Part shown: piece by piece, positions 44,404 through 54,851 of the stretch
How positions within the stretch are numbered: position 1 is the first letter of the stretch
How the letters are laid out: each line of letters starts with the position of its first letter
Assembly (NCBI RefSeq): GCF_902459505.1
Contig: NC_047095.1
Coordinates: forward strand, 114,949,380 to 115,013,379
Direction: 5' to 3'
Origin: Geotrypetes seraphini
Lineage: Eukaryota > Chordata > Amphibia > Gymnophiona > Dermophiidae
DNA: 64,000 nt
Program-made: the position numbers and the translations under genes
The notes under the pieces: model-generated
Databases searched by the model: none
The model's input: only the letters and a program-made list of their open reading frames with translations
Told to the model about the DNA's origin: nothing

Positions 44404-45175
44404 CCATCTAAACTAAACTAAACTAAACCTTGGGTATGTATACCGCACCATCTCCATAGTTGTGGAGCTCGGCACGGTTTACAGGAAGTGTAAAGAGAAG
44501 GAACTCCAAGGAAGGGCTAGATGATGATTAGAGCAGAGAAGAATGTTAGAGGGCTAGGGTGTCAGAAGAGGGGGGAGTGTTAGGTTTTAGGAAAAGCCAG
44601 GTTTTCAGATGTTTACGGAAGGGTTGAAGAGTACTCAGGTTTCGAAGAGGGGAGGTAAGGTTGTTCCAGAGCTCGGTGAATCTGAAGGAGAGGGAAGTCC
44701 CCAGTTTTCCTGGGTGGGAAATGTCTTTTAATGAGGGGAAGGATAATTTCGATTTTTGGGTAGGTCTGGTGGTATTAAGATTTGAGGAATTCCAAGAAAG
44801 TGGAATTAATGGAGGAAGGATGCCATGGAGGATCTTGAAAGTTAGGCAGAAGCATTTGAAGTGAACTCTGGAAATTATCGGGAGCCAATGAAGCTTGGAA
44901 AGGAGCGGTGAGACATGATCGAATTTACTTTTTGCGAAGATAAGCTTGGCCGCAGCATTTTTGATCCGTTGGAGTCTGTGAAGGTTTTTCTTTGTTAAGC
45001 TTATGAAGATAGAATTGCAGTAGTCCAGTCTGGAGAGGATGGTGGATTGGACGAGAACAGCAAAATGTTTTTGGTGGAAACAGGATCTTACTTTCCTCAG
45101 CATGTGTAGGCTGAAGTAGCATTTTTTTGCCACGAGTTGAGGTGGTCATTGAAGTGTGGAATGCTGGTGTGTCAT
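44404..45175 (-). mobile_element. L2-clade LINE, 5'-truncated, with (TTTAG)n tail
   Basis: The ORF 44546-45133 gives 195 residues of ORF2 C-terminus without stops: LSRLDYCNSIF, LHRLQRIKNAAAKLI, LHWLPIISRVHFK and FRFTELWNNLTSPLR. 'aaactaaactaaactaaacc' on the plus strand is the tail. The RT core is absent. Confidence 0.85.
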
Positions 45176-45677
45176 TGTGTTCCACTGAATAATTCCTGTA
45201 CCACCACTTTTGGAAACACACAAAAAAGCAGAAATATCACAAGATTGTGCCTTTCCTTATGTGGTCTACAAGTAGATACTCCTAATTTGGGTGGAGGTGG
45301 TATAAATTTGGGATATTCTCATGTACTTTACAAAATACAATTTGGGGTAGGGGGCACCTCTGATGTGGGAAGTGCGTCTATAGAACACTCATCGTGGCTG
45401 GAATGGGTATGTTACCCTCAATATTCAGAAGTTCACCGTGTAAGTCACATGGACAGATAGATCCACCTAAAATGTAGGTCTATGTTTGGCTACTAGGACT
45501 TAGCTGGTGAGCCAATGAATAGGGCTTTAACTTAGTAGGTCTCAGCCAGATAATAAAACCCAGGAAATTTGATACCGGTCACCTGACACTGCACCGGCAT
45601 TGAATTTCTGGTTTTGTCGCCAACCACGGGAGATAGCTACCTGTCTCTCTCAGTCTGAATAAACAAAAAAAAAAAAA
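45176..45677. other. Non-coding stretch between LINE tails
   Basis: No gene; decayed repeat texture only. Confidence 0.35.
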
Positions 45678-46165
45678 AGTTTCAAGTTTATTCAAGTTTC
45701 AAGTTTATTAGATGGCTTGATTAACCGCTTTAGACAAAGTTTCTAAGCGGTGAACATTTAAAAAGCTACATAGCTTAGGTAACAAAACAGTCCATACAAT
45801 TAATAAATAAACTTATTATACTAAAAATTAACATTGATTAACACAAGGTAAGGAGGGATGAAATACAATTTGTAAAGTAAAGAGGAGACATCAAAGGGAA
45901 ATACAAAAGGGTAATAAGACATTTAGGGGAATAAAATAAGCAAAGCAATAAAATAAAAGATTAACTTGCAAATGCATCTCTAAAAAGGAAAGTTTTTAAT
46001 TCGTTTTTAAATTTTACAAACTCTTTCTCCTCCCGTAAAAACATAGGGAGGGCGTTCCATGTTTGCGGTGCCGTACAAGAGAAGATAAATTGTCTCCTTG
46101 TATTGATAATTTTTAGAGAAGGAATAGATAAAAGATTTTGTTCGCTAGATCTCAAGGTTCTCTTT
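45678..46165 (-). mobile_element. LINE 3' end with (CTTGAAA)-type tail
   Basis: Ends in 'tttcaagtttattcaagttt' repeats on the plus strand; the short ORF 45961-46155 shows CTAPQTWNALPMFLREE, the usual end of an L2/CR1-clade ORF2. A different family from 44404-45175. Confidence 0.7.
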
Positions 46166-46199
46166 GCAGAATAAGGGATAAGTAATCTAAATAAAAACC

Positions 46200-46564
46200 A
46201 CTCTGTGGAGTGACGATGTTCCTAAATGGACTTTATTTGCAAGAGTCAAAGTTCCAAAGTTACACAAAAATCATCCACATAAAAATAGGTTATCCACATA
46301 AAAGCCTTAAAGGACCTAGTCTGCTAGGGATAGAGGACCCAACACGGTCCGCGTTTTGACAAAAAGTCTTCTTCAGGGGTCCAATTGTGTGGTGAACCAG
46401 AAGTGAGACACTGCTTGCGTTTGCAATAAGTCCTTTAAGGCTTTTATGTGGATAACCTATTTTTATGTGGATGAATTTATTTTATGTGGATGATTTTGGT
46501 GTAACTTTGGAACTTTGACTCTTTCAAATAAAGTCCATTTAGGAACATCGTCACTCCACAGAGT
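46200..46564. mobile_element. Fold-back MITE, 365 bp
   Basis: 'actctgtggagtgacgatgt' at the left is perfectly inverted at the right end (46545-46564), and pairing continues for over 100 bases ('ggttatccacataaaagcct'). Core 'cccaacacggtccgcgtttt' and 'ttcaggggtcca'. Confidence 0.9.
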
Positions 46565-47079
46565 TTTTTTGTTTTTTGTTTTCTCTGGATTTTCTTCTCT
46601 GTGGATATCTTGGGGTCAATTTCTTTTGTTTTTTTCCCCTCAGTCTGAATATCAGTCCCAATATATGTATATGTAATCTGCTCCTTATCCCAGTAGATGT
46701 TCAGCAGCCTCTTTGCATATCAATGTGTTTTTCTGTGACTGTCTGACATATTTGTTGTCCTCTGAATGTTACCAGAAGTCTCTGCACATTTTTCTCTCAT
46801 TTTCTTTCTATTTAGCTCATGTCTTCCCAGTAGTACCGTATTTTCGCGGATATAACGCGCACCGTTGTAAAACGTGCACAGGGGTATAGCGCGCATAAAT
46901 CACGAAGATATGTAAAAAAACTTTTCTATACCGCGCTCAGGCATATAACGCGCATGCTGCCCGACTCTCCTCTGGCCACCCCGACTCTCCTTTCGCTCTT
47001 CCCGACTCTCCTCTGGCCACCCCGACTCTCCTTTCGCCCTCCCCGACTCTCCTCTGGTTGCCCCGACTCACCCTGACTT

Positions 47080-47290
47080 TCGGTGCACTGCCCCGCCTCT
47101 CCGTGCGCTGTCCCGACTCTCGTTCACCTGCCCTGACTTTCCGTGCACTGCCCCGCCTCTCCGTGCGCTGTCCCGACTCTCGTTCACCTGCCCTGACTTT
47201 CCGTGCACTGCCCCGCCTCTCCGTGCGCTGTCCCGACTCTCGTTCACCTGCCTTGACTTTCGGTGCACTGCCCCGCCTCTCCGTGCCTGT
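47080..47290 (+). repeat. 60-bp minisatellite
   Basis: About 3.5 near-identical units ('ctttccgtgcactgccccgc' start) at 47080, 47137, 47197 and 47257. Confidence 0.85.
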
Positions 47291-47440
47291 CCCCCTTGAA
47301 GTCCTGTCCCCCCTTGAAGGTCTGCCTGTCCCCCCTTGAAGGTCTGCCTGTCCCCCCTTGAAGTCCTGTCCCCCTTGAAGGTCTGCCTGTCCCCCTTGAA
47401 GATCTGCCTGTCCCCCCTTGAAGTCCTGTCCCCATCCTGA
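47288..47440 (+). repeat. Short tandem array of CCCCCTTGAAG units
   Basis: Seven or so units of 17 or 26 bp ('tgtccccccttgaaggtctgcc'). Confidence 0.8.
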
Positions 47441-48620
47441 AAGCCTGATGCCCCCCCTCGACGTCCGATTCTTCTCCCCCCTCGGCAGGACCACTCGCAC
47501 CCCCACCCCGAAGGACCGCAGACTCCCCGACAATATTGGGCCAGGAGGGAGCCCAAACCCTCCTGGCCACGGCGACCCCCTAACCCCACCCCGCACTACA
47601 TTACGGGCAGGAGGGATCCCAGGCCCTCCTGCCCTCGACGCAAACCCCCCTCCCCCCCAGCCGACCCGCGACCCCCCTGGCCGACCCCCACGACCCCCCC
47701 CACCCCCCTTCCCCGTACCTTTGGAAGTTGGCCGGACAGACGGGAGCCAAACCCGCCTGTCCGGCAGGCAGCCAACGAAGGGATGAGGCCGGATTGGCCC
47801 ATCCGTCCTAAAGCTCCGCCTACTGGTGGGGCCTAAGGCGCGTGGGCCAATCAGAATAGGCCCTGGAGCCTTAGGTCCCACCTGGGGGCGCGGCCTGAGG
47901 CACATGGGCCAAACCCGAGCATGTGTCTCAGGCCGCGCCCCCAGGTGGGACCTAAGGCTCCAGGGCCTATTCTGATTGGCCCACGCGACTTAGGCCCCAC
48001 CAGTAGGCGGAGCTTTAGGACGGATGGGCCAATCCGGCCTCATTCCTTCGTTGGCTGCCTGCCGGACAGGCGGGTTTGGCTCCCGTCTGTCCGGCCAACT
48101 TCCAAAGGTACGGGGAAGGGGGGTGGGGGGGTCGTGGGGGTCGGCCAGGGGGGTCGCGGGTCGGCTGGGGGGGAGGGGGGTTTGCGTCGAGGGCAGGAGG
48201 GCCTGGGATCCCTCCTGCCCGTAATGTAGTGCGGGGTGGGGTTAGGGGGTCGCCGTGGCCAGGAGGGTTTGGGCTCCCTCCTGGCCCGATATTGTTGGGG
48301 AGTCGGCGGTCCTTCGGGGTGAGGGTGCGAGTGGTCCTGCCGGGGGGGGGATGGATCGGACGTCGGGGAGTCGGCCGGGCAAGAGGGCTTGGGCTCCCTC
48401 TTGCTCCGATCGTGGATGCGGGTGCGGGTGGGAGCGCGTGCGAGCGGTCGTTCGGGGTGGGGGTGCGAGCGGTCCTGCTGGGGGGGTGAATCGGGCGTCG
48501 GGCGGGGTGGGAACTGTTTAAAAACTTTTGTATACCGCGCTCAGGCATATAACGCGCGAGGGGTATGCGCGGTACGTAAAAACCACGTATAACGCGCGCG
48601 TTATATCCGCGAAAATACGG

Positions 48621-48985
48621 TAGTTCAATATTCATGTTTTTCTTAGTTTGCTCCAGAAACTAGGAGGGAGAAAATAGTTTTGATGATTACACTGGTCAAC
48701 AAGCATTTTGCTACTGAAGTTCTGTCACCTGTACCTTAAAAAGGGCCACATGCTGACTCTAAATCTGAAATCAGTTTTCATCTATCACATCCTGTTTTTA
48801 AGTTATGCGTCAGTTTGAATTTATATCATTTTCGTCAATAATGCTACTGTGAAGAGTCCGTATTTTACTGTTTTGTAACAATATTGCATTGTGCTGCTTT
48901 TTCTACTTGTGAACTTATATATTTTGTTTGATTTTGTCTAAGATATTATCATTATTATGAACAAATTAAGTTGTCTTAATTATCC
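48621..48985. other. Non-coding stretch
   Basis: AT-rich, no gene or repeat recognised; it is the insertion target of the L1 at 48997. Confidence 0.4.
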
Positions 48986-50211
48986 TGATAATTTCTTTCT
49001 TTTTTTTTTTAATAATTCTTTATTGATGTTACAAATATTTACAGTGCAATACACAAGTACACAAACATATAATAAATCAAGAAAGCACATTCATCTTACA
49101 GACACATGAGCAACCATTTTATCCCCCCCCCCATCAACCCAATGACTAATCAATAAAAACACAAATACTGTACATAGATTTTTTCAATAACCTTTCCCAA
49201 TTTAAAAATAGTTATGTACCTTATTTTTTCACTCCATAAGACGCACCTTTTCTCCACCCAAAAGTGGGTGGAAATGTCGATGGGTCTTATGCAGCAAAGA
49301 TCTAAATTTTTTAACCCCCCCCCCCGGTCGGGCCTTTAAAAAACACCCAAGTACCTTTTTTAACCCTCGTCCCTTTTTAAAACACCCCCCCACGCCCAGT
49401 CCCATCCCTCTTCAAATCTCCCCCCATTGCCTGGTGGTCCAGTGGTACATCGGCTGGCACGCACCATTCAGAGGGCAGCGCTGGCCCAGGCAGGCGGGCG
49501 GAAAGCTCGCACCTGCCGGCCGACGCTGAAAACAACTTTCAGAGGGTGGCGCTGACACCGCTGAACCACCAGGAAATGGAAGAGGCTTAAGGAGGTGCGG
49601 AACAGGATGGGAAGAGGCGGCGCGGGCCCAGGCAGGAGGGCGGAGGGCTCGCACCAGCTGGCCGATGCACCACTGGACCACCAGGCAATGGGGGAGATTT
49701 GAAGAGGGACAGGACTGGGTGGAGGGTGTTTTAAAAAGGGACGAGGGTTAAAAAAGGTACTGGGGGTGTTTTTAAAAGGCCTGACCAGGGATGGAGTGTG
49801 TTAAAAATTTATATCTTCGCTACGGGACGGGATAGGGGTGTTTTAATAAGAGACTGGTTAAAAAAGGTTGTTTTTAATTTTTGTTTCATTGTTCTGCATA
49901 CTGGAGGTTGCTTCCTGCTCTATGAGGGGGTGGGGGTTCATGCCGTGGTATTCTTGATTATTGTTCCAGTTTTGTATTGGACTTGTTTCTGTTTTGGGCT
50001 ATGCCCTGTTTGTAATTTATTTTGGAAACCAATAAAAAATGTACCATAAAAAAGAGAGGGGGTTAAAAAAGGTACTGGTTGACTGGTTACAGGACAGGGC
50101 AGTGCAGTGGGACAGGGTACAGAGCCTGGCAAGGAAAATTTGGTTCAGAATGGTTTTTTTCTTGTTTTCCTCCTCTAAATTTAGGGTGCGTCTTATGGTC
50201 AGGTGTGTCTT

Positions 50212-51729
50212 TTTTTTTTTTTTTTTATTTTTTTTTTTTTTAATTCTTTATTTATCATTTTAAAATGTTTAACAAAATCAAAACATTTTGTACAGAAAGA
50301 TTGTCAGATCAGACACAAAATAACAAGAAATCATTTATATAATATTGAAAAATTCTAATCAAACAATCTCAAGTCCTTTATACTGTGATCCAAGATTTAT
50401 ATGAGTGAACTTAAGGAAATCACTTAATTAAATCTCTACAAAAGAAACGGTATCGTGTGACTGGCTTGAGGAGTTTATTCTACTATCAAATCCAATTTGA
50501 TGTTACTATTGTATTATTGTTGTAGTTATTGTTGTTGTTCCTTATTTTTCCAAACGTTTCAGTGTCAGAAAAGCTGTAAGTTGAGCTGGTTCAAAAAACA
50601 CATATTTATTATCTCGATACCTTATTATGCATTTACATGGGAAACGTAAAAAGAAAATACCACCCAGCTGTGTAACTCCTGCTTTCATCATAAGAAATTG
50701 ACACCTGCGGTTCTGATTTCTCTACTAACGTCTGGAAACATTTGAATTTTCAAACCCAAAAACTCTTTATCCTTGTTCCTAAAAAACATTTTTAGAATCC
50801 AATCCTTGTCCGGCAACAACGCCACAGATAGCAAAAGAGTTGCTGGTTTAGCCAAATCTTTATCTGATGTTTCCAGGATTGCTGTCAAGTCTTGTTGAAG
50901 GTCTTGTGTTTCATGTTTCTTATTCTCCGATTGTTGATCCCTTGCTTTAATAGGCAAATAGTATACTCGAGTGAGAGGAGGTAATGATTCCTCAGGAATA
51001 TTAAGAATCTCCATAAAATACCTTTTTATCATCTCTCTCGGGTTTATAGATAGGATTTTAGGAAAATTCAGCAATCGTAGGTTATTAGTCCGATAGTTGT
51101 TTTCCATAGTTTCCAATTTTCTTCTAATAATTTGATTATCTTTTATTATTGTAGATTGAACTTGTTTGATCGTTTTAACTTCATTTTCAAATTCTCCCAC
51201 TTTTTCTTTAATATTCGAAATTTCCTGTTTATTTTCCTCTATTGTCTGTTTTTGAATTTTTATATTCTTTTCGCCTTCTTTAATTTGTTTAGTTAGTGAG
51301 TCTCCCAGTTTAGAAACTAAGTCCCAAATTGAGTCAAGAGTCACTTCAGCTGGCTTTTCATGTTTAAAGAAAGTCTCATGTAAAGATTGAAAAGGCTCAC
51401 CTTGGCTACCTTCTGTCTGTTGGTCTGGAGTTTCTCCTCCTTCTGCTCTATCCGCTGGAGCTATCTCTGGGCTTAACAAAGCCATAGAGACTTCCCCTTG
51501 CTGGCTCCCCGATGTTAAAGCCTCTCGGTCAGGGAGTGCTGCAGCTTCTGGCCCACTCCTTTCGCGTGGGGAACTCGCACTCAGCGGTGGGGCAGGTGGA
51601 TTCCTCTGGTCGGGGCTCAGCGTGGTATCCAGCCCCAGGACTTCCGGTCTGGCGTCACTCCACGTCGCAGAGTCCAGCGGGCGACTCCCCGACGCCACTG
51701 ACTCCCTCTGAAGTCGCTGAAGAAAATGT
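50212..51729 (-). mobile_element. ORF1-only L1 (HAL1-like), copy-B-specific, with 16-bp target duplication
   Basis: TGGTCAGGTGTGTCTT occurs at 50196-50211 and 51730-51745; copy A has it once (436 region). Minus strand: about 30 bases of 5'UTR, an L1 ORF1 (50688-51698), about 330-470 bases of 3'UTR with AATAAAGAATT, and poly-A (T-rich 50212-50240). No ORF2 sequence at all. Confidence 0.88.
50688..51698 (-). CDS. L1 ORF1 protein of the ORF1-only element
   Basis: 336 residues: a Pro/Ser-rich N-terminus, a coiled coil (about 140-195, rich in Lys/Glu/Ile), the RRM with ETMENNYRTNNLRLLNFPKI, and a C-terminal domain ending KIQMFPDVSREI. L1 ORF1p is an RNA-binding trimer and chaperone. A one-base frameshift near 50725 likely moves the true C-terminus into the next frame, where FLRFPCKCIIRYRDNKYVFF and EPAQLTAFL continue to a stop at 50542. 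So nearly intact, not fully. Confidence 0.8.
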   Translation of the reverse strand: MASGSRPLDSATWSDARPEVLGLDTTLSPDQRNPPAPPLSASSPRERSGPEAAALPDREALTSGSQQGEVSMALLSPEIAPADRAEGGETPDQQTEGSQGEPFQSLHETFFKHEKPAEVTLDSIWDLVSKLGDSLTKQIKEGEKNIKIQKQTIEENKQEISNIKEKVGEFENEVKTIKQVQSTIIKDNQIIRRKLETMENNYRTNNLRLLNFPKILSINPREMIKRYFMEILNIPEESLPPLTRVYYLPIKARDQQSENKKHETQDLQQDLTAILETSDKDLAKPATLLLSVALLPDKDWILKMFFRNKDKEFLGLKIQMFPDVSREIRTAGVNFL

Positions 51730-51897
51730 TGGTCAGGTGTGTCTTATGGAGCGGGAAAATATGGTAATCCCACCCTCTCCCCACCCACCCTGGATGTGTG
51801 TGGAAATAAACAAAAAATTGAAGACAAAAGACAACGATAATGAAGTAATAAAAGACATTAACGGGCCACAAACCAGTTTAAGTAAATCGCTACATGA

Positions 51898-52131
51898 GGA
51901 GTGTGTGGCGCAGTGGTTGGATCTACAGCCTCAGCACCCTGGGGTTGTGGGTTCAAACCCCGCGCTGCTCCTTGTGACCCTGGGCAAGTCACTTAATCCT
52001 CCATAGCCCCAGGTATGTTAGATAGATTGTGAGCCCACCGGGACAGAGAGGGAAAAATGCTTGAGTACCTGATTGTAAAAAAACCCGCTTAGATAACCTT
52101 GATAGGCGGTATATAAAATCCTAATAAAAAA
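51898..52131 (+). mobile_element. tRNA-derived MIR/CORE-like SINE, copy-B-specific
   Basis: A box TGGCGCAGTGG (51906-51916), B box GGTTCAAACCC (51950-51960), then the CORE-like 'gaccctgggcaagtcactta' and an L2-like tail 'gataggcggtatataaaatc'. ACATGA flanks it (51892-51897 and 52132-52137). Absent at 590-596 in copy A, so inserted after the duplication. Confidence 0.88.
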
Positions 52132-52145
52132 ACATGATAATTTCT

Positions 52146-52844
52146 GTTATGTCTGCAGACAATTTACTGCACAAGATCAGCGAAAGAATCTGTCCAGCAG
52201 ACTTCAAAGTGCACAGAAGCATTATTTTGGCTGTAAAGGTGGCGACCAAGACAACGTGTGGCACCTCATGTGTGCTGCACTGTCTGCTATTCCGGATTAA
52301 CACAGTGGCTGAATGGAAAATGGAAGAAGATGCCTTTCGCTGTACCCATGGTGTGGCGTGAACCAACAAATCATCACTCAGACGATGGGGACGAAGGGGA
52401 GCTGTGTCTAGCAATTGCCCTTCTGAGAAGGCACCAGGCACGGTTGCTCCCCTCTTTTCATGGCTACTCCTCGCAAATAGCATGAATATGATTTGCATGC
52501 TACTTGTCTGAGCATAGTCCAGTAAAAGTAAAGTATTTTTTTAAAATTCTTTATTGATTTTTTTCAAATATCAACAGTGCAATACATAAGTACATAAACA
52601 TATAACAAATCAAGAAAAGCACATTTATCTTACAGATATACATGAGCAACCATTTTATCTCACACCCCTCCCCCACCCAATGACTAATCAATAAAAACAC
52701 AAGTATTTTTTTTATGTTTATTGAGAGCTTCTATACCGCTACTAATGACTGGGAAGTCAATTCAGAGTGGTTTATATGAGCTTCTGTAAAGGTGTTACAC
52801 TACATAAGCTGTAGACATGTTACCATACAGAGTTACCGAGAACT
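52146..52844. other. Non-coding stretch of copy B with a short L1 3' end
   Basis: Partner of 600-1340. 52535-52710 is the same minus-strand L1 3' end as at 1036-1205. No gene seen. Confidence 0.5.
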
Positions 52845-54302
52845 AGATTCACTATAGTCATCGATCATGGCTAAACCAGTTTTGACTCTTTTAGTGACGA
52901 TCGCATTTGCCGAACCGATGCATGCTTGTCCCCTCAACTGCCCATTTTCCGATCTGATCATGCAAATTAGCAATTTAATATTAAAACCCATGCAAACCGC
53001 CCGAGTGATTGATGCATTAACATCATTTGGCAATGCACAAAAAAAAAAAGCGATCAAAAAAGGCAATTAAAAAAAAGCAACTGTCAAGATCAGTCGCTTA
53101 TCTGTCTTATCTGCACAATATCTGTGTTAGACATGCACAATATCTGTCCCATTTAAAAAAAAAGAAAAGAAAAAAGCACCCCCCCCCCACACACTGATGA
53201 TGGCTATCCCTGACGTCTCCCTAATGAACTGGCATCAGAGACTTACCCTTCCCCCCATGTCAGGAAAAATCGACAAGAGGGATGCCCAATCGCTCCTGCC
53301 ATAAGAAGCCCCTCCCCATACCTGACGCCAACCCCCTGAACCATCTCCTACCCTCCCCCTTCCCTCCAAAAAAAGGCAGTAGTGATGCCCACTCTGTTCT
53401 GCTACTGGATGCTCCCCTGAACCTCCCCCCGAAAACCCCCCCAGTACCTTTGTGTGAAGAGAGCAGGAGGGAGGCTCGATCTCTCCAGTTCTATGGCCTG
53501 CTGATCCAAAATGGTGGATCTTCCCCTCATTACTGAATCGTGATACACAGGAAGAGGCCCAAGGCCGTGGTTGGCTCAGATGTCTAAGGCTCCTCCCAAG
53601 GGGTGTGGCCTTAGGCATCTGAGCCAATCAGGGCCGTACACTCTTCCCAGGATACAGGAGGAGGAGCCAAGGGTATCTGAGCCAATCAGGGCCTTAGGCC
53701 TCTCCCCATGCATCATATGATGCACTGAGGAGAAGACCCGCAATTTTGGATTGGCGGGCCTTGGATGTGCCTCCCTCCTGCTCTCTTCAGACAAAGGTAC
53801 TGTGGGGAAGAGGGAGGTTTATGGGAGGTTTAGAGGAGCATCCAGTGGCAGGAGAGAATGGGCATTGCTCCTGCCTTTTGGGGAAAGGATGGAGGAGAGG
53901 GGATGGTTTGGTGGTGGTGCCTGGTAAGGAGGGGCTCCATTGGCAATCCCTCTTGCCGACTTTCACTAGCACGGGTAAGGGTCGGTCCCTGGTGCCAGTT
54001 TGTTGGGTGATGTCAGGGAGGTATGTCATCATGGTGTGTGTGCTTTTTGCTTTTTTTAAATGGGGCAGATATTGTGCATGTGTAAGACTCACACAGCAAA
54101 TGTGCCCATAAAAAAAAATTAAAAGTTTCCTGCCCTGAACAGCTGAGTGGCAGGAGTCTGCTTCTGGGAGAAACTGAGATTATAATAAATCTCCATGCAA
54201 ATCATTTGTAAGCAAATTTTTTTTAACATCAATAGCTCTTTTAGAATCAGCCAAAAATCTGATCAGAGCGGTCTTACCGATTCTGTTTAGTGCATCTAAG
54301 CC
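52845..54302. mobile_element. Non-autonomous TIR element, copy B partner of 1341-2770
   Basis: Same ends ('actagattcactatagtcat' and 'tctgtttagtgcatctaagc') and interior, with an extra segment at 53290-53400 not in copy A and a loss at about 54165. Confidence 0.55.
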
Positions 54303-54851
54303 CAAGAGCTTCTGTGAGATTCTACAATACATGGGCTCTATACTGAAATACACGGAGCTCTGTAGTAGTGTTACAATTGAAGAATCTTTGTGCATCTGGG
54401 CCTAAGAAGGGTTACCAGATGTCTGTGAAAACCAGGATATGTCTTTTTTTGAGGACTGTCCACGGGGCCAGACAGATTTCCAAAACCCGGCAGTTTGTCC
54501 AGGTTTTGGAAGGGCCTGAGCTCAGGGCCATACCTGGAGAGCCATCAAGCATTTGTGGATATGACGCAATGACAACACAAGCATGCGGTCCAGACTCGGG
54601 GAAGAAGAGATGAGATTTGTGTGGGGCATGGCTGGGCTGGAATGGGGATGGAAGTGGAATAGGGCAGTCTAGAGGTGGAATGGGGCAGGGCCATGTGTCC
54701 TCTTTATTGCCTGAACAAATTTGGTAACCATAGGCCTGACACCTCTTCTCACATTCATAGCCTCTAATCTGATCTCTGCCACTCTCATTGTGTCACTGAG
54801 ACTCCTCCTTACATTCACAGGCTCGAAAACCATCATTCTCACTGTCACTAT
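54303..54851. other. Non-coding stretch of copy B, empty site of the LINE
   Basis: Partner of 2771-3208 plus 8047-8249. At about 54650 'gaatggggatggaagtgg' is continuous, the pre-insertion state of the 3209-8046 LINE. Confidence 0.7.

Larger units (their letters stand above)
46836..48620. mobile_element. TA-flanked transposon (CCGTATTTTCGCGG ends) with a giant internal palindrome
   Basis: Termini CCGTATTTTCGCGGATATAA and its inverse at 48601-48620, TA on both sides (46834-46835, 48621-48622). A near-perfect inverted repeat of about 450 bases per arm (about 47450-47905 and 47921-48380) surrounds a 15-base centre. The left side adds a 60-bp minisatellite and a 'tgtccccccttgaag' array. Very GC-rich. 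The long ORFs here are by-products of GC bias, mirrored in both arms. Confidence 0.85.
49219..51764. mobile_element. TA-flanked CCGTATTTTC-type element (SINE-free, hosts an ORF1-only L1)
   Basis: Left CCTTATTTTTTCACTCCATA and right TATGGAGCGGGAAAATATGG are inverted, TA at 49217-49218 and 51765-51766. Net length without the nested L1 is about 1.0 kb. No transposase. Confidence 0.75.
48997..52134 (-). mobile_element. L1-type 3' end carrying nested insertions, with 11-bp target duplication
   Basis: TGATAATTTCT occurs at 48986-48996 and 52135-52145. The L1 3'UTR lies at 48997-49218 and 51765-51890; between them sits the TA element 49219-51764, and a SINE follows at 51898-52131. Minus-strand poly-A (T run at 49002-49012). 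Confidence 0.75.

Noticed and set aside
46937-48635. Several long Gly/Arg/Pro-rich ORFs
   Set aside because: They sit in the GC-rich arms of a palindromic transposon and are mirrored in both arms; no domain or codon signal.
51898-51970. A functional tRNA gene
   Set aside because: A and B boxes are present, but the rest cannot form a cloverleaf and the SINE body follows.
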